Shown: positions 56,768 to 64,000 of the stretch, piece by piece | How positions within the stretch are numbered: the stretch's first letter is position 1 | Layout: each line of letters begins with the position of its first letter | From: Streptomyces sp. CB02056 | Lineage (GTDB): Bacteria > Actinomycetota > Actinomycetes > Streptomycetales > Streptomycetaceae | Reading direction: 5' to 3' | Length of the DNA stretch: 64,000 bases | Assembly (NCBI RefSeq): GCF_001905545.1 | Contig: NZ_LIPD01000005.1 | Coordinates: 62,001-126,000, forward strand | Notes under the pieces: generated by a model | Told to the model about the DNA's origin: nothing | The model's database searches: none | What the model saw: only the letters and a program-made list of their open reading frames with translations | Position numbers and translations under genes: made by a program

Positions 56768-57853
56768 CTAGCGCAGGACGGACTCCAGGAAGTCGCTGCC
56801 GATCCGGGCCACGACCGACAGGTCGAGCTGGTGGAGGACGTAGCGGCCCCGGCGGCGGGTGGTGAGCAGCCCGGCCTTGCGCAGGACGGCGAGGTGGCGG
56901 GAGACCTCCGGTGCGGTGATGTCCTGTGAGTCGGCCAGCTCGCTCGTCGAGTACGCCCCGCGCGCGAGGTGGCGGCACAGGTTCATCCGCATCGGGTGGG
57001 TCAGCGCCTCCAGGCGCAGCTTCACCGTCTCCACCGACTCGGCGCCGCCGACCTCGTGGGCGGCGGCCGGGTACTGGATCACGGGCTGCCAGCCCGGCGC
57101 GTACAGGGCGAAGAAGTGCGGCCAGCCGAAGACGGTCGGCAGCAGGGTGACGCCCGTGCTGCCGGCCTCGGTGCGGCCGTGCACCAGTTTGTCGACGACG
57201 ATGCGGGTGCCGTGCCCGTCCTCCTCCAGGCTCAGTACGGAGGAGGTCGCCGCGAGCGCCTCCGCCAGGCCCTTGCGGCGCAGCAGGTCGGTCTTGTGCC
57301 GGGCGTCGGCGGCGAGCTGGACCTGGACGCGGCGCCAGGCGTCGGCGAAGAACGCCCGGTCGCAGTCCTCCAGGAGGCGCCGGATCCAGGCGCGGGTGCC
57401 GGTGGGGTCGGCGAGCGTCCGTTCGACGAAGGCCGCCTGGCGCGGGCCGCGCGCGGCGGCGAGGTCGAGCGCGCGGCGCCGCGACCGGCCGTCGGTCAGC
57501 GGCGAGGGCATGCCCTGCGAGTAGCGGCTGCTGTTGCAGGAGATCTCCAGGGCCGAGCCGACGAAGGTCTCGTCGTCCAGCTGGTCGAGGTCGTCCAGTT
57601 CCTCGGCGAGCGTCTCCCGGGGCCGGGGCGGCATCAGGAAGTCGGAGCGGGTCGAGCGCCACATGAAGTCGGCCTCGACGAGCCGGTCGGCGAGCTCCGG
57701 TTCGAGAGTGGCGGAGGTCGCCGTCGTCCAGGCGTGCAGGCGTGGGTGGTGAGCGGGCTCGGCCAGCGCGTGCAGGGCGTTGCCGAGTTCGGCCAGCGGC
57801 GAGGGGCAGAAGATGATCCGCTCGTGCGGCAGTCCGGTGATGTCAATGGTCAC
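56768..57853 (-). CDS. ArsR-type winged-helix regulator with DUF5937-like N-terminal domain
   Basis: A 361-aa protein. The N-terminal 240 residues are the helical domain I associate with DUF5937 (ITGLPHERIIFCPSPLAELGNALHALAEPAHHP, FADAWRRVQVQLAADARHKTDLL, GVTLLPTVFGWPHFFALYAPGWQPVIQYPA). The C-terminal 90 residues are an ArsR HTH (RLEALTHPMRMNLCRHLARGAYSTSELADSQDITAPEVSRHLAVLRKAGLLTTRRRGRYVLH). It starts at GTG 57853 or GTG 57859. There is no metal-site Cys pair, so it is probably not a metal sensor. In related genomes such genes usually sit next to exporters; here only a 49-aa frame is divergent. Confidence 0.88.
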   Translation of the reverse strand: MTIDITGLPHERIIFCPSPLAELGNALHALAEPAHHPRLHAWTTATSATLEPELADRLVEADFMWRSTRSDFLMPPRPRETLAEELDDLDQLDDETFVGSALEISCNSSRYSQGMPSPLTDGRSRRRALDLAAARGPRQAAFVERTLADPTGTRAWIRRLLEDCDRAFFADAWRRVQVQLAADARHKTDLLRRKGLAEALAATSSVLSLEEDGHGTRIVVDKLVHGRTEAGSTGVTLLPTVFGWPHFFALYAPGWQPVIQYPAAAHEVGGAESVETVKLRLEALTHPMRMNLCRHLARGAYSTSELADSQDITAPEVSRHLAVLRKAGLLTTRRRGRYVLHQLDLSVVARIGSDFLESVLR

Positions 57854-57959
57854 GCTCACCCCACCATGGTGCCGGATCGGGCGGCGGCGCCGTCCCGTCG
57901 TTTGACCAGTACCGTCAATCGGCGGGACGGGAGGGGCGCGCCGGGCGCAGGGTGAGGGC

Positions 57960-58109
57960 ATGAACGCACTGCAGCAGCACCTCCTCGACAGCCACCGGGC
58001 CACCCAGCGCGGCGAACCAGCCCCGCCCCTGCCCGGCACCCACGACCTCGCCGTCCTGCGGGCGGTCGTCGGCCGCATCCGCGCGGCCCTCGGACTCCGG
58101 CGGGCCTAG
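57960..58109 (+). CDS. Small protein, 49 aa
   Basis: A 49-codon frame from ATG 57960 (MNALQQHLLDSHRATQRGE, then PGTHDLAVLRAVVGRIRAALG), with GGTGAGGG just ahead. It is divergent from the ArsR-type gene. The N-terminus resembles short proteins I have seen beside such regulators, but I cannot name a family. A following stretch in another frame (EAYARFYEHLGL) has no start and may be a remnant of a lost gene. Confidence 0.5.
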   Translation: MNALQQHLLDSHRATQRGEPAPPLPGTHDLAVLRAVVGRIRAALGLRRA

Positions 58110-58173
58110 CGAGGCGTACGCGCGGTTCTACGAGCACCTCGGCTTGCCGATGCCTTGGACACGGGTCCGAGGT

Positions 58174-58211
58174 CGAATCCGCCCGTCATCACAGGATGGC
58201 GGGCGGATTCG
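58174..58211 (-). terminator. Terminator after the four small genes
   Basis: A 16-bp stem (CGAATCCGCCCGTCAT / ATGGCGGGCGGATTCG, one wobble) with a 6-nt loop, 38 bp beyond the stop at 58249 on the minus strand. Confidence 0.8.
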
Positions 58212-58248
58212 TGTCGCTCCTGCGCTTTTCGTACGCAGGCGCGCGGTG

Positions 58249-58545
58249 TCACCGCCCGACGAAGCCGAGGGGCACCGAATTGCTGGTGTTCGAAGAATTG
58301 ACCTTGTCCTTCGTCTTGGCGTCCGAGAGGGCGATCGTCCCCTCACTCGTATTCAGACCGTCGGGGCATACCGAGTCTGCCGCCCTGCCGACGTCCACCC
58401 CATTCGCGGGCACGGTCAGGCTGTGCTTGCTGTCTTCGTCCGTGAACACTGCCCAGCGCACCAGGCCGAGGTCACTGCCCTCCAGATGAACCGGTCCGCC
58501 CGCCTCGACCTGGGTCGGGTAAACGGTGGTAATGTGCATGCCCAT
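58249..58545 (-). CDS. Single-domain IPT/TIG-like protein (98 aa)
   Basis: A 98-residue protein with GGAGG 9 nt before ATG 58545. It looks like one stand-alone IPT/TIG-type Ig domain: ITTVYPTQVEAGGPVHLEGSDLGLVRWAVFTDED, ending SNTSNSVPLGFVG. It is clearly paralogous to the last 95 residues of the 242-aa protein upstream, sharing EGSxLGLVRWAVFxDED and the NTSNS end. No signal peptide or membrane segment. Separated by a 269-bp gap from the 242-aa gene; the gap (58546-58814) holds no gene I can support. Function unknown. Confidence 0.75.
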   Translation of the reverse strand: MGMHITTVYPTQVEAGGPVHLEGSDLGLVRWAVFTDEDSKHSLTVPANGVDVGRAADSVCPDGLNTSEGTIALSDAKTKDKVNSSNTSNSVPLGFVGR

Positions 58546-58814
58546 CCTGTCTCGCCTCCTCTTCTCTCACGTGTGCCGTCGGTCGGAATTAGCCCCGGTG
58601 GAGCAAGACCTGAATCCAATCTAAAAGCCCAACGACGGTCGGGCAACCCCGTTCGGTCGGGAAACACGGTTTCACGGAGATGCATCAACAACATCACCAC
58701 CAAGATGATTCGCTGACGAATCATTGATAAAATGACCCTGCCGGGACGTGGGCACAGCACTCCCCCTTGCGCACGGCCCGGGAGAAACCCGCTCCGGCGG
58801 GACACGCGATGCCG

Positions 58815-59543
58815 CTACGGATTCTCGAAGACGATGTCCAGACTGTTGCTCGTGTTGCCCGGCGCGATCTCGTTCTGCGTATCGGCGGTGGAGAGCCAGA
58901 CCTTTCCGCGCCCGTTGGCCAGCCCCGGCGGGCGCCTCGACGTCGCCAGGTAGCCGACATCGCCGCCCTTGGCATCCGTGATGACCGTCCTGCCGTCTTC
59001 GTCCGCGAATACCGCCCAGCGCACCAGGCCGAGATTGCTGCCCTCGAAAGTGACCGGCCCCCATTCCTCCACATCAGGGGGGTCGACCCTGTCGATGCGG
59101 GGAACGAGGCGCTTGACGTGAACGGTCACGTCTCCGGACCCGTAGGTCTCCGGTGGGCAGTCCGGCGGGCTCGTGATGGCCAGCCGAACCTTGGGATCGC
59201 CGGAGGAGAGCCCGCTGCCGACGCGGACGGCGACATCGAGGTCGATCCGGTCCCCGCTGTCGTAGACGTCGAGGTGGGCGCCCGCGCACCTCAGGGTGGA
59301 ATTCCCCGGCGACCGCTCGCCCCGGAAGGTCCCCGGCCGGCCTCCGTTCCGGCTGAACCCCACGACGTCCTCCTCGAATGTCAGCCCCGGATCGGCGGTG
59401 AGGACGAGGTCCGCTCCCGCGACCCCCTCCCGCGCGTCGACCACCCGGAACGCGGCGGTGACCACGGAACCCGGGTCGGCCGGGACGTCCTCGGCCGTCA
59501 CGTCCAGCCGGCCGCCGCTGCCTCCGGTCTCCACACCGCTCAC
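58815..59543 (-). CDS. Two-domain Ig-like protein with C-terminal IPT/TIG-like unit (242 aa)
   Basis: A 242-aa protein from GTG 59543, which overlaps the upstream gene's stop by 4 bp (GTGA). Residues 10-135 resemble a CARDB/DUF11-type Ig domain (SVVTAAFRVVDAREGVAGADLVL, GDRIDLDVAVRVG). Residues 145-242 are an IPT/TIG-like domain (RIDRVDPPDVEEWGPVTFEGSNLGLVRWAVFADED) paralogous to the 98-aa protein. No signal peptide. I do not recognise a characterised family. Its neighbours suggest a multi-subunit assembly rather than a lone enzyme. Confidence 0.75.
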   Translation of the reverse strand: MSGVETGGSGGRLDVTAEDVPADPGSVVTAAFRVVDAREGVAGADLVLTADPGLTFEEDVVGFSRNGGRPGTFRGERSPGNSTLRCAGAHLDVYDSGDRIDLDVAVRVGSGLSSGDPKVRLAITSPPDCPPETYGSGDVTVHVKRLVPRIDRVDPPDVEEWGPVTFEGSNLGLVRWAVFADEDGRTVITDAKGGDVGYLATSRRPPGLANGRGKVWLSTADTQNEIAPGNTSNSLDIVFENP

Positions 59544-59869
59544 CAGCCCAGCACGGTCGCCCAGACCTCCCCGGCCGACGGGTAGTTACTGTCCTGGGGA
59601 TCGAATGCCCATTCACACGTCACCAGGACCCCACCCTTCTGGGCGTCCTCCAGGCTGGCCTCCACCTTCACATGGATCTTTCCGATGTTCAGGTTCGGAT
59701 CATCGGTGTAGTGCCCGGAGTAGCCGGACACGAAGGCGACCACCCTGTTGACGCACTGCTCGAACGAGAACTGCTGCGTCAGGGTCCTGACGGATGCGTC
59801 GCTGGACCGCGGAAACTCGAAATGGCACTGCTCGACCTGGATGATCGGCGCCACACTCACTCCGGCCAC
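59540..59869 (-). CDS. Small uncharacterised protein, paralogue A (109 aa)
   Basis: A 109-residue protein. I prefer GTG 59869, preceded by GGAAGGGAAG, to the ATG at 59902, which has no room after the previous stop at 59892. The sequence has alternating strands (IIQVEQCHFEFP, IGKIHVKVEAS, VLVTCEWAFDPQDSNYP) and ends EVWATVLGW. It can be aligned by eye with the 111-aa protein upstream (pattern FSxxVxxA, later VxVT, D..Y and V.A). No signal peptide, unknown family. Coupled to the 242-aa gene by a 4-bp overlap. Confidence 0.7.
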   Translation of the reverse strand: MAGVSVAPIIQVEQCHFEFPRSSDASVRTLTQQFSFEQCVNRVVAFVSGYSGHYTDDPNLNIGKIHVKVEASLEDAQKGGVLVTCEWAFDPQDSNYPSAGEVWATVLGW

Positions 59870-59891
59870 TGTCTTCCCTTCCCGTTTCCCG

Positions 59892-60227
59892 CTACATCCC
59901 ACCCGTCTCGGCGATGACCAGGATCCGCGCCGAGGCCTGGAAGTTGTAGTCGGGGCCGGCGTCCCGCGGACGCAGCAGGAATGTCACCTGGACCGCGGCG
60001 GTATTACCGGTCAGCTTCCCCACGGAGCAATCGACGTGCTCCTTGCCGTAGGGGGCTTCACCGGGATTGTAGGGCCCCCTCAGGAATTCAAGGGAGAACG
60101 CCTGGATAGCGGCTTCGGCATTCTTCACGGGGTGACTGAAGGTGGCAGTACCATGCCATATCAATGGCTCCGTGCTGCGGCCGTGCTCATATGGGACGGC
60201 ATCGACGACCGTGAATTCTATTCCCAT
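59892..60227 (-). CDS. Small uncharacterised protein, paralogue B (111 aa)
   Basis: A 111-residue protein, first gene of the minus-strand group; ATG 60227 has GGAG upstream. It has the features EFTVVDAVPYEHGRSTEPLIWHGTATFSHPVKNAEAAIQAF, then VDCSVGKLTGNTAAVQVTFLLRPRDAGPDYNFQASARILVIAE, a regular alternation of strands. It shares a layout with the 109-aa protein 22 bp downstream and is probably a duplicate of it. No signal peptide or membrane segment. Unknown family and function. It faces the heme peroxidase gene 500 bp away. Confidence 0.7.
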   Translation of the reverse strand: MGIEFTVVDAVPYEHGRSTEPLIWHGTATFSHPVKNAEAAIQAFSLEFLRGPYNPGEAPYGKEHVDCSVGKLTGNTAAVQVTFLLRPRDAGPDYNFQASARILVIAETGGM

Positions 60228-60727
60228 GATCTGATCTCCGGACTCGCCCTGCGGATCCTGACCGCCGGCCGGTCAGTCCGTCACGGCCGGCTTGCCCCCG
60301 TTCGAGGTGTCCGTCGCCTCCTTCGCCCTCGTCCCGCTTTCGGCGCCGCCGGGGCCCGGAGCGAGGGTCCGGCCCGGCCGGCCAACGGTTCGCACACTTC
60401 CCAGCGCACACCATCCCGTCCACGATCGCAACCCGGTGCGGCACGACTACCCGGAGCGACCGGCCCGCGGGCTCACGCCCCGAGGAACTCCGGACCGAAG
60501 TGCCGTGTCCGGTCCGATCGTGGGCCGACAGGTGACCGCCCACCACCCCGGGCGGGCTGCCCGGGTCAAGGCACCGGGCCTTTGCGGTGGTGTTCGGCGG
60601 CCGGGGTTACCCGCACGGCGGAGTGCGGGCATGCGTGCGGAGCGGCCGTGACCGAGTCGGCCGTGAAGCCCCCGGGTGAGAGCGCCCCCGGCGCCGTCAC
60701 CCGGACGACGGAAGGAAGAGTCCTCCG
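60228..60727. other. 500-bp gene-free interval between small-protein operon and heme peroxidase
   Basis: No frame here looks coding on either strand. It must contain divergent promoters for the minus-strand small-protein operon and the plus-strand peroxidase. The peroxidase ribosome site GGAAGGAAGAG lies at about 60710-60720. I see only short weak inverted repeats, for example CCGGGC/GCCCGG near 60550-60565. Confidence 0.6.
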
Positions 60728-62479
60728 ATGACCACGGACACCACGACGGCCGACACGCCCGCCGACGACGTCGCCACCCGACGGGAGGAGGCCCGCGCCC
60801 GGCTCCTCGACCAACTCCTGGGCCACGACGGACAAGCAGCGCTGAATCCGGACGGCCTCCGGGTCGCCGACCCCACCTTCACCGGCCACGGCTGTCCGCT
60901 GCGCCTGGACCTGGGCGACGGCACCCGCCCCGCGGAGCCGCACACCCCGGTCGCGTTCCGGGACACGGTGGTGGAGACCGGCACGTACACGTGGCTGTTC
61001 CCCGCACTGGACGGGTACGTGCCCGGCGACGATCTGATCGAGGAACTCGGCGCGCCCGGCGGCCAGATGGACCTCAACCCCCCGCTCCCGTTCGACAAGC
61101 GGCAGTGCGCCGAACTCGGCGAGAAGATCGACGACAAGTACCTGGCGAAGCCGCCGAAGCCGTCGACGGCCCCGGCCGAGGCCGGCATCCCGGCGGGCTA
61201 CACCTACCTCGGCCAGTTCCTCGACCACAACATCACCTTCCAGGCCGACGTGACCTTCGACAGCAACACCATCGGGGACACGACGAACTTCCGCAGCGCC
61301 AGGGTCGACCTCTCCCACGTCTACGGACTCGGTCCCAAGACCCAGTCGTTCGCGTTCTACGACAACCTCGACGTCGGAAAGTTCTGGATCGACCCGAACC
61401 GCGACTACGACGTGCCCCGCAACCCCCAGGGCGTCCCGGTCATCGCCGACCCGCGCAACGACAACACCATCATCTCGATCCAGATCCACCACGCCTTCAT
61501 GCTGTTCCACAACGCCGTGGTCGACATGCTGAAGGGCTCGGTCCCGGACGTCGCCCTCTTCGACACGGCCAAGCAACAGGTCGTCTGGCACTACCAGTGG
61601 ATGATCCTCAACGACTGGCTTCCCAGGATCGTGAAGGACTCGGTGTACGCGAAGGTCAAGGCGGTGGCCGAGAACAAGGAAGCCCCCTTCCTCCTCTTCA
61701 ACCCCCCGCAGGACAAGCCGGTCGCACTGCCCCTCGAATTCACCACCGCCGCCTACCGGCTGCACTCGCTGCCGGTCGAGGAGTACCGCCTCAACAACAC
61801 CACGACCGGCCACCTCTTCAACTTCCGCAGACCGTTCTCACCGCTGCGCACCGAACAGGTCATCGACTGGCACCAGTTCTTCGTGATCCCGGGGGCCACG
61901 CAGCAACCCCAGTACGCGAAGAGGTTCGACAGGAAGATCATCCACGCCTTCCTCCAGATGCCGCCGCCCATCGACAGCCCCCTGACGTGGCTGGAGGACT
62001 CCACGGAGAAGGAAGGGCTCCCGGACGGAAACCCGTACCAGGGCCAGCTCTACTCGCCGCTGCTCTCCATCGCCATTCGGAACCTGCGCCGCGCGAACTC
62101 CTTCGTCCGCAAGGACGGCACCAAGGGGCTGCCCTCCGGGGAGGACCTCGCCAAGGAGGTGTACGCGAAGTACAGCTCAGGCCACGATCCTTACACGCCG
62201 AAGGACTTCGGGCTGCAGGACTTCGACCACGTACCGCCCTGGTACTACGTCCTGGGCGAGGGCGCGCTCGAGGAGAAGTCGGACGTGGGCAGCCTCAAAC
62301 TCGGCACCCTGGGCAGCGCCATCGTCGGCGAGGTGATCGCCGCACTGATCAAGGCCGACCCGGGCTCGTACCTCAGCCACAACAGCAGGAACTCGGCGAA
62401 CCCGTGGAAGCCGACGTTCGGCAAGGACCCCGGCACGTTCTACATGGCGGACCTCGTGCGCATCGCCGGACTCGTGTGA
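60728..62479 (+). CDS. Heme peroxidase of the animal (peroxidase-cyclooxygenase) superfamily
   Basis: A 583-aa heme peroxidase without signal peptide. The distal block YLGQFLDHNITF carries His167 with the preceding Asp that contacts heme in this superfamily (the usual DHD reads DHN). IQIHHAFMLFHNAVVDML corresponds to the LREHNRLA helix, and WHYQWMILNDWLPRI to the helix before the proximal region. Proximal His346 lies in AAYRLHSLPV. The C-terminus contains SHNSRNSANPWKPTFG. It oxidises substrates with H2O2; halide or organic substrate is unknown. It faces four small proteins of unknown function. Confidence 0.9.
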   Translation: MTTDTTTADTPADDVATRREEARARLLDQLLGHDGQAALNPDGLRVADPTFTGHGCPLRLDLGDGTRPAEPHTPVAFRDTVVETGTYTWLFPALDGYVPGDDLIEELGAPGGQMDLNPPLPFDKRQCAELGEKIDDKYLAKPPKPSTAPAEAGIPAGYTYLGQFLDHNITFQADVTFDSNTIGDTTNFRSARVDLSHVYGLGPKTQSFAFYDNLDVGKFWIDPNRDYDVPRNPQGVPVIADPRNDNTIISIQIHHAFMLFHNAVVDMLKGSVPDVALFDTAKQQVVWHYQWMILNDWLPRIVKDSVYAKVKAVAENKEAPFLLFNPPQDKPVALPLEFTTAAYRLHSLPVEEYRLNNTTTGHLFNFRRPFSPLRTEQVIDWHQFFVIPGATQQPQYAKRFDRKIIHAFLQMPPPIDSPLTWLEDSTEKEGLPDGNPYQGQLYSPLLSIAIRNLRRANSFVRKDGTKGLPSGEDLAKEVYAKYSSGHDPYTPKDFGLQDFDHVPPWYYVLGEGALEEKSDVGSLKLGTLGSAIVGEVIAALIKADPGSYLSHNSRNSANPWKPTFGKDPGTFYMADLVRIAGLV

Positions 62480-62601
62480 CGACAGGCCCCCGGGCCCGGC
62501 CGCCGGGAAGGTCCTCACGTCGACGGTGCTCGTGGTCGGCTGCGAGGAACGGGTCGGAGCTCTTGATGAAGATCAGGTCCACCGTCCCGGCCGGTGAGGC
62601 G

Positions 62602-63291
62602 TCAGCCCGTGGACGGGGGGTTCCCACCCGCGGTGACCACGCCCGTCTCATAGGCGATGACGACCAGCTGGGCCCGGTCGTGGGCGTCGAGCTTGGCCAG
62701 CAGCCGCCGGACGTGGGTCTTGACGGTCGCGATGCTCAGCCCCAGATGCTCGGCGATCCCGCGGTTGGGCAGTCCCCGGGCCACCAGTCGGAGGACTTCC
62801 CGTTCCCGTGGGGTCAGGCCCGCCAGCTCCCGGGCGAGCCGCGGGCGCGGCTCGTGGCGTCCGGCGAACTCGCGGATCAGCCGGCGGGTGACGGCGGGCG
62901 CGAGCAGGGCGTCGCCGGCGGCGACCACCCGCAGGGCCGCCAGCAGGTCGGCGGGGAGGATGTCCTTCAGGAGGAACCCGCTGGCTCCGCCGCGGAGTGC
63001 CGCGTACACGTACTCGTCCAGGTCGAAGGTGGTGAGGACCAGCACGCGGGTGCCGACGGCGTCCGGGTCCGCGCAGATGCGCCGGGTGGCCTCCAGACCG
63101 TCCATGCCGGGCATCCGGATGTCCATCAGCACGACGTCGGGCCGCAGCCGCAGGGCGAGTTCGACGGCCTGCTCCCCGTCGGCGGCCTCGCCCGCGACGG
63201 CGAGGTCCGGCACGCTCTCGATGAGCAGGCGGAAGCCCGTCCGCAACAGCGCCTGGTCGTCGGCGATGAGGACCCGGACCGGCGGGTTCAC
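62602..63291 (-). CDS. NarL/LuxR-type response regulator
   Basis: A 229-aa regulator from GTG 63291, overlapping the kinase stop by 4 bp (GTGA). The receiver domain has VLIADDQALLRTGFRLLIE, phospho-acceptor Asp57 in VVLMDIRMPGMDG, TTFDLDEYVYAAL and GFLLKD. The HTH is LTPREREVLRLVARGLPNRGIAEHLGLSIATVKTHVRRLL. It is convergent with the heme peroxidase gene and forms a two-component pair with the kinase that runs off the right edge. Target genes cannot be inferred. Confidence 0.95.
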   Translation of the reverse strand: MNPPVRVLIADDQALLRTGFRLLIESVPDLAVAGEAADGEQAVELALRLRPDVVLMDIRMPGMDGLEATRRICADPDAVGTRVLVLTTFDLDEYVYAALRGGASGFLLKDILPADLLAALRVVAAGDALLAPAVTRRLIREFAGRHEPRPRLARELAGLTPREREVLRLVARGLPNRGIAEHLGLSIATVKTHVRRLLAKLDAHDRAQLVVIAYETGVVTAGGNPPSTG

Positions 63292-64000
63292 CGTGCCGCC
63301 TCCGATCCGCAGGGCAGCCGCGCGTGCACCCGGAACCCGCCCGTCTCCAGGGGGCCGGCGGAGAAGGTCCCGCCGCACATGGCCGCCCGCTCCCGCATCC
63401 CGACGAGTCCGTGCCCGCCGCCGAGACGCCGGAACGGGAGCCGGTGCGGGAGCCGGGCCGGCGCGTCGTTGACGACCTCGATCTCGACCGCCTCGGGATC
63501 CACCCGGGACAGGCTCACCCGGCAGTCCGCCGATCCCGCGTGCCTGACGACGTTGGTGAGGGCCTCCTGGACGATCCGGTAGACCGCCAGTTCCACCCCC
63601 GGGGGGAGCGGTGGATCCGGGTCGACGGACAGCTCCACGCGCGGGCCCGCGCCGGCCGCGAGCGCGGGCAGGTCCGCCAGACCGGGGGCGGCCCCGAGCT
63701 CGGCTCCGTCACCGGGTGAGCGCAGCACGCCGAGCATGCGGCGCATCTCGGTGAGCGCCGTCCGGCCCGCCGTCCCGACCAGGGCGAGGGTCCGCTCGGT
63801 CTCCTCCGGGTTGGTGGAGGCCACCGCGCGGGCCACCTCGGCCCGGACCGTGATGACGGTCAGATGGTGGGCCACCACGTCGTGGAGCTCGCGGGCGATC
63901 CGCAGGCGCTCGTCCGTCACGGCCTGCCGGGCGGCGAGTTCCGCGTACGACCGCTGCTCCCTCAGCGCGGTGCCCACCAGCCAGGGCAGGGCCATCATCA
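63288..64000 (-). CDS. Sensor histidine kinase, partial (N-terminus outside window)
   Basis: The C-terminal 236 or so residues of a HisKA_3-type kinase, cut by the right edge. The visible part begins at the end of a probable membrane span (ALPWLVGTAL), then the dimerisation helix ERLRIARELHDVVAHHLTVITV with the phospho-acceptor His. The GHKL ATPase domain follows (YRIVQEALTNVVRHAG N-box, GGHGLVGMRERAAMCGG G-box). Its stop overlaps the response regulator start by 4 bp, so the pair is translationally coupled. Any transporter normally controlled by such a pair would lie right of the window. Confidence 0.93.
   Translation of the reverse strand, partial: MMALPWLVGTALREQRSYAELAARQAVTDERLRIARELHDVVAHHLTVITVRAEVARAVASTNPEETERTLALVGTAGRTALTEMRRMLGVLRSPGDGAELGAAPGLADLPALAAGAGPRVELSVDPDPPLPPGVELAVYRIVQEALTNVVRHAGSADCRVSLSRVDPEAVEIEVVNDAPARLPHRLPFRRLGGGHGLVGMRERAAMCGGTFSAGPLETGGFRVHARLPCGSEAAR

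Noticed and set aside
58110..58173. Possible coding remnant reading EAYARFYEHLGL
   Set aside because: No start codon and it ends within a terminator region; too short to support a gene.
1..64000. Prophage or integrated element, because of sheath and tube genes
   Set aside because: No capsid, terminase, portal, integrase or att repeats; the gene set is that of a chromosomal contractile injection system.

Overview
The window is high-GC actinobacterial chromosome, most likely from Streptomyces or a close relative such as Kitasatospora. The evidence is the very high GC content with G/C-biased third positions, many GTG starts and 4-bp ATGA/GTGA gene overlaps. Typical streptomycete modules are also present: an XRE-DUF397-ATPase (AbaA-like) developmental module, a gene carrying the rare TTA leucine codon, two LuxR-type two-component systems and many one-component regulators. 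I saw no rRNA or tRNA gene, CRISPR array, transposase or integrase, and there is no phage structural set beyond the contractile injection system.

Region 1 (1-20 kb) is dominated by a contractile injection system (CIS). A tightly overlapping minus-strand operon runs from an exported PD40 beta-propeller protein (10170) through DUF4255, an AAA+ ATPase, the tail sheath, the tail tube, a zinc-ribbon tail-assembly-like protein and a DUF6760 protein, into a large low-complexity protein cut by the left edge. Two strong palindromes sit just upstream of the sheath gene. About 7 kb away, beyond a block of unrelated genes, lie a LuxR-type regulator (17529-18266) and a divergent single-span membrane protein resembling CisA (18482-19876). 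I think these two are separated parts of the same CIS locus. The regulator carries a TTA codon, so it may depend on bldA and tie the system to development. The intervening block holds a DUF885 peptidase-like protein, a GNAT, a MarR/hydrolase pair with a duplicated operator, a broken SUKH-like gene, an AbaA-like cluster and a VOC protein.

Region 2 (20-34 kb) has an Eis-type acetyltransferase and a Baeyer-Villiger monooxygenase cluster (BVMO, saccharopine-dehydrogenase-like enzyme, alpha/beta hydrolase) divergent from a palindromic operator. These are followed by a DedA membrane protein, an aldo/keto reductase, a DNA photolyase, an ABC exporter with its own histidine kinase and response regulator, and an APH-type kinase.

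Region 3 (34-48 kb) contains an unusual GH18-like protein without signal peptide and with a degenerate catalytic motif, next to a SitI3-like protein. It also holds a secreted protein with three C-terminal Cys repeats, an MFS exporter with a divergent XRE regulator, a GNAT, a Cys-rich protein of unknown function, a GntR/FadR regulator and a full-length carboxylic acid reductase.

Region 4 (48-64 kb) has a GH3 glycosidase, a tyrosine phosphatase and a TetR regulator facing a complete Opp/Dpp-type ABC importer operon. An ArsR-type regulator follows. After that come four small minus-strand proteins (two IPT/TIG-like, two paralogous small beta-rich proteins) facing a cytosolic animal-type heme peroxidase. 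The window ends in a second two-component system, cut by the right edge. The peroxidase neighbourhood and the split CIS locus are the most promising places for undescribed biology.
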